NCBI GenBank assembly: GCA_019359695.1
Contig: JAHHGV010000003.1
Coordinates: forward strand, 1 to 64,000
Direction: 5' to 3'
DNA from: Brasilonema angustatum HA4187-MV1
GTDB taxonomy: Bacteria > Cyanobacteriota > Cyanobacteriia > Cyanobacteriales > Nostocaceae
DNA length: 64,000 nt
A model generated the notes under the pieces. That model searched no databases. It saw only the letters and a list, made by a program, of their open reading frames with translations, and was not told the origin of the DNA. Below, piece by piece: positions 1 to 8,726 of this stretch (its first letter is position 1; every line of letters begins with the position of its first letter). The position numbers were made by a program, and so were the translations under genes.

Positions 1-709
1 AATCTTGCGGGTGGGGCTTTCACCCACATCAATCTGAGAGTTCAGTGTCTAGTTGTCTAGATTTCACTGGCTTAGTTATGTACGGGCTGATTACCGTGAT
101 TCACTAAGCAACGAATCGCACTTCCCTGAACTTTGAACTTTCTGCGGCAAGCGGAGGCAGTGCTCGGCTAGAGTTCCCCGACTTGTAAACGCCGGAGGGC
201 GGTTCGGGGGTCGCAGTCTTGGCGGTGAGCCTCGATTGCGAACCCCCGAACCCGGAGGGCTTCCCGCTTTCTTAGCACCTGCCTTTGATACGCTACTTCG
301 GAATTAGCCTGTCTGGGCGTCACAATCAGGTGGGTCATCAACCAATATAAGTCTACAACGTTGACTAGTTTTATTCCGGAGAGATTGACAACTCCGCGCT
401 AACGCGCCGCTCCGCTAACATGCATCTTTTCTCTGTCTTTCCTACAAAAAGAATTTTTCAAAGATGCAATCGTCGCCGTCCGCCGCCTCTCCCCGCGCTA
501 AACGGAGTATCGCTATAGCGGGGGACTTACGGCGACAAGTTAAAAGAGAATTTTACGAGGAAACATTAGTCACTCGAAACAATTATCCTCAGTCTTCACT
601 CACGCCCGTTGAGATTACGCCAAAGGTTAAGAAGTTGCAACAAAACTTTACTAAATTTAACTGACAAATCAGATAGAGCAATCTGCTACGTTGAGGAAAA
701 CAGTTTTTT
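1..709. other. Intergenic region with palindromic GC-rich repeats
   Basis: No gene is convincing here. The stretch holds a long imperfect hairpin, with GGTTCGGGGGTCGC at about 201-214 facing GCGAACCCCCGAACC at about 238-252. The short direct repeat GGAGGGC occurs on both sides. Further repeats of the kind GCTAACGCGCCGCTCCGCTAAC lie near 400-420. A 66-codon open frame at 464-664 overlaps these repeats and has no recognisable domain, so I do not call it a gene. Confidence 0.5.
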
Positions 710-1492
710 CTAAGCTTTCAATAAAGATTCTGCTCCATCAATCCAAACTTCGGTACCAGTGATATGACTCGAAGCGTCTGAGGCTAAAAACAGAACCAGT
801 TGTGCCACCTGCTGTGACGTTCCTGGTTTACCATCAGTTAAGGGAATTTTTCCTTCAGGAAATTCAACAGGTTCTCGAAGGCCTTCTAAATCTCGTTTTT
901 TAGTGTTATCGTCAACACTTGTATCAATAGCACCAGGACAAATAACATTAACACGAATACGGTTTTGAGCTAGCTCCAAAGCTAGCATTTTTGTCAAGGC
1001 TACTTGTGCTGCTTTTGTACAACAATAAGCAGTAGCGCCACTATTGCTAAACATACGCGTACCGTTCACAGATGAGGTAACAATCACAGAGCCGCCCTGC
1101 TTTTTCAAGTAAGGCACTGCGTATTTTATTGTGAGAAATGTTCCTGTTAAATTAACATTGATTGTTTTATCCCACTCTTCGGGTGCCAGTTCGTCAATAG
1201 GTGCCCATACACCATTAATACCAGCGTTAGCAAAGACGATATCCAAGCGTCCCCACTTATCTACAACTTGTTGGGTGGCTTGTTGCATTTCTTGTGGATC
1301 AGAAACATCAGCAACTAGCGCTATTGCTTCACCATTAGACTGGCGAATTTCAGCGACGGTTTTTTCTAGTTCGTCCTTTGTATGACCTAGAGCAGCAACT
1401 TTTGCACCTTCTTGAGCAAATAACTTTGCTGTTGCTTTAGCCATACCTGAACCTGCTCCAGTGATCAGTGCTACTTTGTTAGCTAGTTGCAT
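710..1492 (-). CDS. SDR family oxidoreductase
   Basis: A 260-residue classical short-chain dehydrogenase/reductase that should use NAD(P)H to oxidise or reduce an unknown small substrate in the cytoplasm. The Rossmann cofactor loop TGAGSGMA is at residues 11-18, and NAG is near 90. A catalytic Ser lies in VTSSVNG, and the YxxxK motif appears as YCCTK near 157-161. The C-terminal ITGTEVWIDG is typical of the FabG-like branch. Length is normal for the family. The specific substrate cannot be deduced. The gene stands alone on the minus strand. Confidence 0.9.
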   Translation of the reverse strand: MQLANKVALITGAGSGMAKATAKLFAQEGAKVAALGHTKDELEKTVAEIRQSNGEAIALVADVSDPQEMQQATQQVVDKWGRLDIVFANAGINGVWAPIDELAPEEWDKTINVNLTGTFLTIKYAVPYLKKQGGSVIVTSSVNGTRMFSNSGATAYCCTKAAQVALTKMLALELAQNRIRVNVICPGAIDTSVDDNTKKRDLEGLREPVEFPEGKIPLTDGKPGTSQQVAQLVLFLASDASSHITGTEVWIDGAESLLKA

Positions 1493-1632
1493 AAACAGAA
1501 TTTTTATTTTTTAACTAATAGCTGTTTTACAAAAATTTACATTTTAATTCATACCGCTAGTGGCATAAAAGTTTTATCTGTCTAATTGGATAAATAATCA
1601 GTCATAGAAAATCAGCTAAGGAGGAACCACAA

Positions 1633-1709
1633 AAATAAAATACCAGCCGTCAGACAAGTGATTTCTCGACATCAACGCCTTACCATTAAACACGGCTGGT
1701 ATTTTATTT
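1633..1709. repeat. 18-bp perfect inverted repeat with 41-nt loop
   Basis: AAATAAAATACCAGCCGT at 1633-1650 is exactly mirrored by its reverse complement at 1692-1709. It lies upstream of the SDR gene and downstream of the small GG-leader gene, both on the minus strand. It could be a terminator-like RNA hairpin or a miniature mobile element. A similar architecture occurs at 57668-57741. Confidence 0.8.
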
Positions 1710-1788
1710 CCACGTAAAAGCTTAAGTAGATGTTGGTTGACTACCAAAAAAAGTAGTTTCCACCACCTTGAAAACGCTAGTCTCAATG

Positions 1789-2142
1789 TCAAGGAAGGTC
1801 AAGTGCAAGTACCAAAACACCAGATTTACTCACAGCCGAAGAACCACGATTATAGTTAACAGTTCCTGGAATGACTAGGACGATATCACCTTGACCTGCC
1901 CCAGAAGCAGTGGTTGTAGCTGTAGGATTGTTTCCAGTTCCTACTGCTTGAGCATAACCCAAACCAAGTGCGTAACTGCCACCCCAAGGCAGGGGGTTGG
2001 CGGTCGTGTAACCAATACTTTTGGTGGAGGTTGTGGTACCAGTCGCTACTGCCGTAGTACCCACTGCGGCTCCAGCACCTCCTCCTAGAATGTCAGTAAA
2101 TTCAGAAATCGGTTCCAAATGGCTTAAATCAGAAATAATCAT
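1789..2142 (-). CDS. Putative double-glycine leader peptide (secreted/RiPP-like)
   Basis: A 117-residue protein beginning MIISDLSHLEPISEFTDILGGG, which I recognise as resembling the N-termini of cyanobacterial precursors exported by C39-peptidase ABC transporters. The acidic, amphipathic leader ends in GG at about residues 20-22. The remainder is low-complexity and rich in Gly, Ala, Thr and Ser, with no catalytic motif, as in many cyanobacterial bacteriocin-like or surface peptides. No transporter or maturation enzyme is nearby. A weak AGGTAG sits upstream of the start. The coding call is good; the export role is inferred from the leader only. Confidence 0.6.
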   Translation of the reverse strand: MIISDLSHLEPISEFTDILGGGAGAAVGTTAVATGTTTSTKSIGYTTANPLPWGGSYALGLGYAQAVGTGNNPTATTTASGAGQGDIVLVIPGTVNYNRGSSAVSKSGVLVLALDLP

Positions 2143-2268
2143 ACTAGAAACTACCTGGGTTGATTTATGTTTCTGCTCAAAATGTATCTCTTTTTACGTC
2201 AAGTTAATAACTTAGTTAATATTTTTTTATGTTGAAAACCTTAAAGATTCGGTGAAATATTAAATGAT

Positions 2269-2448
2269 TAGGACTTACGCACTGTACAAAAAGGGCATCA
2301 TGTGTGTAGTATAATTTGCTCATTCCAGACTTTTGACAATTACCGCCAGATGGTTGGCGAACGCGCTTAAGATCATCGAAAAATCAGGTTTGAATGCCCC
2401 AAAGCCATACCCTTATATTTGGTATTTTCTGTCAATCTGTAAGTCCTA
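2269..2448. mobile_element. MITE-like element with TAGGACTTAC ends
   Basis: TAGGACTTAC at 2269-2278 is mirrored by GTAAGTCCTA at 2439-2448, bounding 180 bp without a coding frame. The same end sequence followed by GCACTG recurs at 35032 and, in the other orientation, near 46930. That suggests a non-autonomous element family. Confidence 0.6.
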
Positions 2449-2518
2449 GTTATGCTGACTAATTTCTGCGATCAAATATAAAAATCGACACCACTGATCC
2501 GGTGTTAGGACAAAAGTA

Positions 2519-2611
2519 GATGTGTTACAAGACAAGAGACTGTATCGCTTAACCGCAGCGTGAGTAACCAAACTCCATGTCGGGTGCGATTCCCGACAGT
2601 TACATCAACCA
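2519..2611 (+). other. tRNA-like sequence, probably degenerate
   Basis: Several tRNA-like parts occur in order: GATGTGT at the 5' end, a CGCT/AGCG stem with a 7-nt loop, a TCGGG-TGCGATT-CCCGA arm resembling a T-arm, then TTACATC and ACCA. The T-loop has G where U55 is expected, the anticodon loop lacks U33, and spacing to the acceptor strand is wrong. I read it as a decayed or unrelated structured element, not a working tRNA. Confidence 0.25.
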
Positions 2612-2628
2612 ATTAATGAGGCATAATT

Positions 2629-3054
2629 ATGCTGAGAAGGGATGAAATAGCAGAGATATCATCAGTAGTCTTAGGTGTGTTCGGTTCAATTTCAATTGCC
2701 GTCGGGGTTGCCACTAGCGCAGCTGGAATAGTAGGTATTGCTGCAAACAGAGTAGCCAAACTTTGGGAAGATCAGCAACCAGTGTTACAAAACATTTTAT
2801 TCGCTGGCACAGGTGCAATTGGGGGCGGAATGATGATGGTGGGGACATCAATGGCGATCGCTGATAATTTCCGATCAAGAACTCAGCAACAGCTCATTAC
2901 CTTCAGCGATGTTCCTCCAGCAAAATTAACGGTTCCGATTGGGTGCACTGGTTGCAAGTATTTCAGTGGCGAGAAACTATTGCCGTGCGCGGTGCATCCT
3001 GAGTTGAAAGAGAATTGCACAGATCATGAACCTGTTACGAATTCGCATAAATAG
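2629..3054 (+). CDS. Small membrane protein with C-terminal Cys cluster
   Basis: A 141-residue protein of unknown function. Two hydrophobic, glycine-rich segments at about residues 15-45 and 55-80 should span or dip into the membrane. The last 40 residues carry an ordered Cys set, C-x2-C-K-Y-F, L-P-C-A-V-H-P, then C-T-D, which looks like a small metal-binding knuckle seen in other cyanobacterial hypothetical proteins. It follows the tRNA-like element and precedes repeats. It starts at ATG 2629, about 17 nt after the tRNA-like sequence. I do not recognise a family name. Confidence 0.65.
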   Translation: MLRRDEIAEISSVVLGVFGSISIAVGVATSAAGIVGIAANRVAKLWEDQQPVLQNILFAGTGAIGGGMMMVGTSMAIADNFRSRTQQQLITFSDVPPAKLTVPIGCTGCKYFSGEKLLPCAVHPELKENCTDHEPVTNSHK

Positions 3055-3211
3055 AGAAAAGCGGCTCGCTGCTGGAAATATTTTCAACAGCGAGGTGCCA
3101 ATGCCCACCAAAGCAGAAAACTGCTGTCATGAAGAGTTATCGCCCCACGCTCTACCGTACTCCGCTCAGTGGCTGGAGGATGTCAATTATCCAGATTTTT
3201 TTATGAGGTAG

Positions 3212-3304
3212 GGAACAGGCAACAGGCAACAGGCAACAGGCAACAGGCAACAGGCAACACAAAGTTTACCTAGCTTAGCAAAAATCAAATATGAGTCCTA
3301 TATG
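3212..3304. repeat. Heptamer tandem repeat and half MITE end
   Basis: About six copies of the heptamer AACAGGC run through 3213-3258. They are followed by AAAATCAAATATGAGTCCTATATG, the right end of the element family seen whole at 6202-6367 and 55380-55494. The left end was not found here, so this looks like a truncated copy. Confidence 0.7.
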
Positions 3305-3320
3305 TAGAAAAGGAATAGGA

Positions 3321-3752
3321 TTACTCCTCATCGTCATATTTTTCTAAAGAAGTCATAGCCGTACCTAGGGAATGATGATTTTTTTGATTTTTTGCATAGG
3401 AAACAGCTTGTTCTAACTGCTTGCTACCTAACGACAAGACACCATATCCTCGTTGCCAGCTAAAGGAAATAGAATTTATAGAGTTTTCGGACAGCCGATA
3501 ATTTTTATTTAATAAATGGGCGCTACTACCTTTAATATTTTTGACAAATTCAGCGATGGATAAACTAGGAGGGATTGAAGCAATTAAATGAATATGGTCT
3601 TCGATGCCGCCGATAGCGTGAATGATACAATTAAGATTATCTGATTTGTGAATAATGTAATTATAAAGTTCCGTTTCTCTATCAGGTGTAATTAAAGGCT
3701 GGCGTTCTTTCGTTGCCCAAACGAGATGATAATAAATGCGCCAAAAAGCCAT
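3321..3752 (-). CDS. IS200/IS605-type Y1 transposase (TnpA-like, REP-associated subgroup possible)
   Basis: A 143-residue HUH single-strand transposase. The metal-binding HxH lies in EDHIHLIASIPP (residues 52-63) and the catalytic Tyr is expected in AVSYAKNQKNHH near residue 118. The conserved YHLVWATK opening and FSWQRGYG segment also fit. Such enzymes nick and join hairpin-ended single-stranded DNA. The gene is full length and open. No tnpB partner lies beside it. Instead, stacked palindromes follow on its 5' side at 3846-4119, as expected for REP-associated transposases. It may be IS200-like or a domesticated RAYT; the sequence does not separate these. Confidence 0.85.
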   Translation of the reverse strand: MAFWRIYYHLVWATKERQPLITPDRETELYNYIIHKSDNLNCIIHAIGGIEDHIHLIASIPPSLSIAEFVKNIKGSSAHLLNKNYRLSENSINSISFSWQRGYGVLSLGSKQLEQAVSYAKNQKNHHSLGTAMTSLEKYDDEE

Positions 3753-3845
3753 AAAATGATTTGGAAATTGATGGTTTCAGAGATATTTTTTCGATTTTAC
3801 TCGCTGGTTAGGGAATTGTCGCTGTGATACCGGCATTGAGCAATC

Positions 3846-4119
3846 ATTTTATTCCACGTCCGTCGGTGAATTAATTCCAGGGCTGTATAGTATAATCACG
3901 CGTCCGCCTGGGATTCAAATCCCAGGCTCATAAGCAAAGTCCGTTAAAACTGATATCCTGCACCATTCTCAATAATCGGGAGGCTGAGCCTCCCAACCCT
4001 CGTTCCCAGGCTGAGCCTGGGAACGAGATATCGAGGCTCTGCCTCGTTGTTGATACTGGTGCAAGATCTGAGCGCCTATGAGCCTGCGAATTAATTCGCA
4101 GGCGGACGTGGAATAAAAT
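3846..4119. repeat. Composite palindromic element, 17-bp terminal inverted repeats
   Basis: ATTTTATTCCACGTCCG at 3846-3862 is mirrored at 4103-4119. Inside are at least four hairpins: TGGGATTCAAATCCCA near 3909, GGGAGGCTGAGCCTCCC at 3979-3995, CTCGTTCCCAGG/CCTGGGAACGAG at 3999-4027, and GCGAATTAATTCGC near 4086. No gene is present. It directly follows the 5' end of the Y1 transposase gene. Confidence 0.75.
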
Positions 4120-4145
4120 CTTACAATCTCCCCTCACACTCGCTG

Positions 4146-4221
4146 ACGAGTCTTTGACACTCAAAGCATGAGTCTTTAACACTCAAAGCACGAGTCCTTA
4201 ACACTCGCCCACGAGTCTTTA
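4146..4221. repeat. 22-bp tandem repeat, about 3.5 copies
   Basis: Units of the form ACGAGTCTTTGACACTCAAA begin at 4146, 4168, 4190 and 4211. The array abuts and slightly overlaps the stop codon of the PP2C gene. A short frame on the opposite strand merely reads through the repeat. Confidence 0.75.
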
Positions 4222-6084
4222 CCTCTGCGGAGGACAAAATCGCTGCACTTTCAGAGGAAGTCGCTGACATGTCTGTTGAAATGTTCGCGGATTGAGTCGC
4301 CACCAAGCAAATAATCCTAAACTTGTACCACCCACAAGCAAAACCAATAATCCCGCAAGCAACAACCACCACTTTTTCTTCTTTTGATGTTTCCCAGGAG
4401 TTTGGGTTTCGTCTGTTAGCGGTGGTTGTGAAACAAGCAACTCCAGAAGCGCTTGAGAACTTGGTGTCAACTCAGATTGTTGTTCTTGTTCTTGTTGTTC
4501 TGGTACTATAACTTCTACAGGTCGCAGGCCGCTAAGCAATGAAGCTATAGGATCTGGGGAAACACGACAATGGGTCAGAACCACTGAGATATTATCCTGA
4601 GCATTTTTCTCATTTGCCAATGAAATCCATTGACGGACAGCATCTTCCAAGGAAAGTTCACCTTGCAGAACAGGTACAGCGTAGTTCCGCCAAGAATTTT
4701 CTACCAAGTCATTGTCGCTCAAACCATCAGAACACAACAGTAATATACCGTCTTCTTCTAAAACAAATTGCTGAATCACAGGACGCAGAAATTCACCATC
4801 TTTTGTGCCTAATCCTTGACTCAAGGAAGTTGCCTCGGGGCGTTGCAGTGCTTTTCGATACAGGGTACGAGCAGAACGGACTTCCCGCCCTGCGACATCA
4901 TCATCTACTGTTAAAAGCTGACAGTAGTCGCGTGTTATCCAGTAAGCACGGCTATCACCCACATGAGTTAAATAAAGTTCATGTGTATTTTGTGACTCAT
5001 TACCAGAGAGACTTTTGATAATTTGCGGTAATTGCACTGCCATCACAAGGGTTGTACCCATGCGTTCGGTGCCTTCGCGTTTTTGCTGATTATTGCAGTT
5101 GCAAATCACATTATTGACAATTCGCAAACTTGCCTCTATTTGTTTTTGAATTAAGTCCGGCGGTAAGATGTCTGCTTGTTCTTTCATCTCTGTGAGTAAG
5201 GCGCGAAGTTGCAATTTTAGAGATTGCACTGCTAGCAGACTTGCAACCTCGCCGCCTTGATGTCCACCAATACCATCACAAACAATAGACACTTGTGGTA
5301 ATAATAAATCATCTGGATCAGCAGCGTCACTAGGGTAGCAAGCGTCTTCATTTTGCGTTTGTTGTGAACCTGAATCTGTTGATCCTGCCACCTTTAGGGT
5401 TAATGGCAAATCTGCTGCACATGATAGGAGTAAAATATTGAGTTGAGTAGCAATAGAGTCTAAATTTGCTTCTTCACTACGCATCTGCTGGACTATGTTG
5501 TTCAACTCTTGTGCTACTGGTGTTTTTGCAGCAGCGATCCAAGGTTGCCAACATTTTCCCAACTGCTGTAAAGACACGTCATCAGGCGTTTCTACAAGTT
5601 CCAACAGTCGCACGCACCAACCTTGCACGCGCAAATTATCTGGAATCAGCAAACTGCCAGCGACTCCCAACTCTGATAGTGGTCTCCACAGTTGGAGAAT
5701 TTGGAAAAGCCAGTAAACTTGTCGTACTGCTTTTGCTTGCTCCCATGCGTCTGTTATTGCTGGGTAGAGATTTCCGGTTTCATCTATTGGCACATTTTCC
5801 AACAGGAGAATATTATCATAAGCCAACCCATATACCTGAGGAATATGTAATCTGTGTTGATATAATCGCAGATAAGACACAATTTCTTTGGAAAATTCTT
5901 CAGGGATGTCTGGCAATAGTTCTGGTTGAGTATCTAGCCAAATGTTCGAGCTAGTGACGTCATAGCGATGTCCAACTTTCCCTCCAGGTTGGATTTTGGC
6001 GGCTAATGAACCAGTTGCCCAAAGGTAACGGTGGACTAGGGGAGTTTGAGAACTTGTAGAAACACTATCTTCTATAGAATTCAT
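4219..6084 (-). CDS. PP2C-type protein phosphatase with C-terminal membrane anchor
   Basis: A 621-residue Ser/Thr phosphatase. The N-terminal ~220 residues are a variable cyanobacterial region of unknown role. The PP2C domain follows, with the NEDA motif, the metal-binding CDGIGGHQGGE near 270, HVGDSRAYW, LLCSDGLSD and DNISVVL; these carry the conserved Asp residues that bind two Mn/Mg ions. A basic stretch (KKKKWW) and a hydrophobic helix of about 23 residues near 575-600 anchor the C-terminus, so catalysis should face the cytoplasm. It probably counters Ser/Thr kinases of the Pkn type. No kinase gene is adjacent. Confidence 0.9.
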   Translation of the reverse strand: MNSIEDSVSTSSQTPLVHRYLWATGSLAAKIQPGGKVGHRYDVTSSNIWLDTQPELLPDIPEEFSKEIVSYLRLYQHRLHIPQVYGLAYDNILLLENVPIDETGNLYPAITDAWEQAKAVRQVYWLFQILQLWRPLSELGVAGSLLIPDNLRVQGWCVRLLELVETPDDVSLQQLGKCWQPWIAAAKTPVAQELNNIVQQMRSEEANLDSIATQLNILLLSCAADLPLTLKVAGSTDSGSQQTQNEDACYPSDAADPDDLLLPQVSIVCDGIGGHQGGEVASLLAVQSLKLQLRALLTEMKEQADILPPDLIQKQIEASLRIVNNVICNCNNQQKREGTERMGTTLVMAVQLPQIIKSLSGNESQNTHELYLTHVGDSRAYWITRDYCQLLTVDDDVAGREVRSARTLYRKALQRPEATSLSQGLGTKDGEFLRPVIQQFVLEEDGILLLCSDGLSDNDLVENSWRNYAVPVLQGELSLEDAVRQWISLANEKNAQDNISVVLTHCRVSPDPIASLLSGLRPVEVIVPEQQEQEQQSELTPSSQALLELLVSQPPLTDETQTPGKHQKKKKWWLLLAGLLVLLVGGTSLGLFAWWRLNPRTFQQTCQRLPLKVQRFCPPQR

Positions 6085-6201
6085 GGCTTAAGTACAGCTT
6101 TGATTTATGCAATAAATTATCCGCTTTCGTTGAAATCATGCAAGTCGGAATTTTTCGAGAAATCGATGAGTTAATTTGGGAACATCCCAAATGTGTAAGT
6201 T

Positions 6202-6367
6202 ATATAGGAATCCGGTTTAACTTGGTGAGACCAGTGCTACAGGAGGGTTTCCCTCCGTAGGCATCTGGCGAACCCGAAGGGTGAATTACTCGTAGAGAGA
6301 GGGAACAGGGAACAGGGAACAGGAAACTGTACCTAGCTTCGTCAAAAATCAAATCGGAATCCTATAT
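6202..6367. mobile_element. MITE-like element, ATATAGGAATCCG ends
   Basis: ATATAGGAATCCGGTTT at 6202-6218 is mirrored by AAATCGGAATCCTATAT at 6351-6367. The interior holds the common repeat GGAGGGTTTCCCTCCG and three GGGAACA heptamers. Related copies lie at 55380-55494 and, truncated, near 3282-3304. Confidence 0.75.
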
Positions 6368-6384
6368 CAAACTTCTATTAACCC

Positions 6385-6510
6385 AAGTTGCTAGTTATCA
6401 AAAAACGCCTGATTTTAAGTACAAGATCTCAATTAATAGTATTTTGCAATACTTCAAAAGGGAGTTTTCGTATGACTTATATACCGTTTCTAGGGACTAA
6501 CTAGCAACTT
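6385..6510. repeat. 13-bp inverted repeats bounding 126 bp
   Basis: AAGTTGCTAGTTA at 6385-6397 is mirrored by TAACTAGCAACTT at 6498-6510. There is no coding content. It sits between the PP2C and mltA promoters, immediately beside the preceding element, and may be a second small element. Confidence 0.6.
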
Positions 6511-6622
6511 ACGTTATTATTCCTTGTCTACAGTCACGGTAACAAAGTGAAGCGCACCCTACTTTGAACATAACGCTTGCACTCCGTATACTTACTACAC
6601 GGTTTAGTTAATTAAGTAAATT

Positions 6623-7879
6623 ATGAGAAAAATTTTTGCTTTGCTTTGTTTTAGTCTAGGAATTGCTCTGGTTAACCTTACCTGTTCAGTTGCTCAAGCT
6701 CCTAACTTACCATCTGTACCTGTTCCAAACAACCCCAAGCAACTACCACCACAACAGCCACCATCTGTTGAGGAATTGCCAATACCACTGAAAGTTACAG
6801 ACAGAAAAACGTGTCAAGTGACATACCAATGCTTGGGTTGGGATGAACAAATTTGGGGTGGCAAGGGTAAAAAAGGCGATAAACAAGCGCTATTAACATC
6901 AATTGATAACAGCTTACGTTATTTGCAAACCAACAAAGCAAATACAGTGTATCAAAATTACCCCATTACAGAAATTACGCTTGATCGCGTATTTCGTAGC
7001 TTAATACGTTTTCGTCAACTGGTTGTTGACTCCAAGTCTCCTGCACAATTGCAAGCAGCTGTCAATCGGGAATTTGTCTTTTACAAGTCGGTCGGTAATG
7101 ACGGTAAGGGAACTGTTAAATTTACTGCTTACTACGAGCCGCTTTATACTGCCAGTCGCACGCCGACAGCAGTTTATAAATATCCCCTTTATGGACGCCC
7201 ACTGGATTTCGATGGGTGGGCTAAACCGCACCCCAAACGGATTGATTTGGAAGGACAAGATGGCTTGCTAAAAGATCGAAGCCCGTTGCACGGTTTGGAG
7301 TTATTTTGGTTTCGCGATCGCTTTGAGGCGTATATGATACATATTCAGGGGTCTGCCCAACTCAAGCTTACCGATGGTACAAAAACCTCTGTTGGTTTTG
7401 CAGGTGGAACAGATTATCCTTGGACTAGTATCGGGCGGGCACTCATTAAAGATGGCAAACTGTCCCAAGAAAAAGTAACAATGCCAGCTATAGTTAAGTA
7501 TTTCCACGAAAATCCTCAGGATTTAAATCAATACCTGCCACGCTGGGAACGCTTTATCTTTTTTAAGGAAACCAACGGTATGCTTCCTACTGGAAGTATA
7601 GATGTGCCAGTCACCGCAGAGAGGTCTATTGCTACAGATAAGTCTGTTATGCCTCCAGGGGCGGTAGCGCTGATTTACTCTTCATTTCCTTATCCCAAAA
7701 GAGGAGGAGGGTTGGAGTATCGTAAGGTAAGCCGTTTTGTACTTGATCAAGATACAGGAAGCGCCATCAAAGGTCCAGGACGGGTTGATTATTTTATGGG
7801 GACTGGCAACTTAGCGGGCGATCGTGCTGGTGTAACAGGTGGTAATGGAGAACTTTACTACTTACTACTCAAACAATGA
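6623..7879 (+). CDS. mltA: Membrane-bound lytic murein transglycosylase A
   Basis: A 418-residue periplasmic enzyme that cleaves peptidoglycan glycan strands to 1,6-anhydro-muropeptides. A signal peptide occupies residues 1-25 (MRKIFALLCF...SVAQA), and a Pro-rich linker follows. The MltA barrel spans about 120-300, with FTAYYEP, YKYPLYGRP and YMIHIQGSAQL. The C-terminal 3D domain contains GPGRVDYFMGTG, including catalytic-type Asp residues. A Cys at residue 21 lies in a poor lipobox, so soluble secretion is as likely as a lipoprotein. It is a monocistronic unit with an upstream repeat-rich region. Confidence 0.9.
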   Translation: MRKIFALLCFSLGIALVNLTCSVAQAPNLPSVPVPNNPKQLPPQQPPSVEELPIPLKVTDRKTCQVTYQCLGWDEQIWGGKGKKGDKQALLTSIDNSLRYLQTNKANTVYQNYPITEITLDRVFRSLIRFRQLVVDSKSPAQLQAAVNREFVFYKSVGNDGKGTVKFTAYYEPLYTASRTPTAVYKYPLYGRPLDFDGWAKPHPKRIDLEGQDGLLKDRSPLHGLELFWFRDRFEAYMIHIQGSAQLKLTDGTKTSVGFAGGTDYPWTSIGRALIKDGKLSQEKVTMPAIVKYFHENPQDLNQYLPRWERFIFFKETNGMLPTGSIDVPVTAERSIATDKSVMPPGAVALIYSSFPYPKRGGGLEYRKVSRFVLDQDTGSAIKGPGRVDYFMGTGNLAGDRAGVTGGNGELYYLLLKQ

Positions 7880-8073
7880 AGGTGGGACTGTCAAACACTG
7901 GAAGGCTACGATAGACTGGAATTATGTTCTTTTGATTAAACATTTTTGTTGCTAATAGTCATCAAAATTTACTGTCAAAAATGAATTTTTGCTTTCTGGA
8001 AAGAGTCAATGCGTGAGTGTATCTAATCAAAAAAATGCATTGATGGTGTGAATCTATTGTCTAGGATGGCACT

Positions 8074-8508
8074 ATGCCAAGTACTACTTTAATTTGGCTT
8101 TTGGCAGGGTCAGCTCTATGTTTGATGGAACTGTTTACGCCAACAGCTTTTGTTGCCTTGTTGATGGGAATTAGCGCCCTGGTTGTGGCGTTTCTGTCTC
8201 AAGCGATTTTGGGCAAGTTATGGCTACAAATTGTGGTTTGGCTGTTCCTTTCCACAATCCTAGTCGTACTTTCCCGTCGATATTTGACTTTACCACAACG
8301 CAGATCGAAAATTCAGCATGCAATTATAGCCGAAACTTTAACTGAGATTCCAGCCGGAAAACCAGGACGAGTGCTATACGAGGGAAATTCTTGGCGGGCA
8401 CGTTGTGACGATGAAAAACTCAGTATCTCACCCAATCAAAGAGTTTACGTCACAGGACGCGAAGGGACGACTTTGATTGTAATGCCAGAAAATCTGTTGG
8501 ACTCGTAA
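8074..8508 (+). CDS. NfeD-like membrane protein
   Basis: A 144-residue NfeD family member of the short type. Two to three hydrophobic helices fill residues 5-70, followed by a C-terminal OB-fold of about 65 residues (the segment around GKPGRVLYEGNSWRARC and VYVTGREGTTLIV). Short NfeD proteins pair with SPFH/stomatin proteins and are thought to help organise membrane microdomains. The SPFH gene starts 218 bp downstream on the same strand, consistent with a functional pair. The gap is filled with tandem repeats, so co-transcription is plausible but not shown. Confidence 0.85.
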   Translation: MPSTTLIWLLAGSALCLMELFTPTAFVALLMGISALVVAFLSQAILGKLWLQIVVWLFLSTILVVLSRRYLTLPQRRSKIQHAIIAETLTEIPAGKPGRVLYEGNSWRARCDDEKLSISPNQRVYVTGREGTTLIVMPENLLDS

Positions 8509-8522
8509 TTCTCTGTGTTAAA

Positions 8523-8706
<184 letters not shown>

Positions 8707-8726
8707 AAAAATTTGGAAAATTCATT

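Noticed and set aside
464-664. 66-codon open frame on the + strand
   Set aside because: Overlaps GC-rich palindromic repeats, has no recognised domain and no ribosome site.
3928-4372. Two minus-strand frames of 83-84 codons
   Set aside because: They read through palindromes and the 22-bp tandem repeat, and one overlaps the PP2C gene in another frame.
5466-5954. 162-codon frame on the + strand
   Set aside because: Fully antisense to the PP2C gene, which has clear catalytic motifs; shadow frame.
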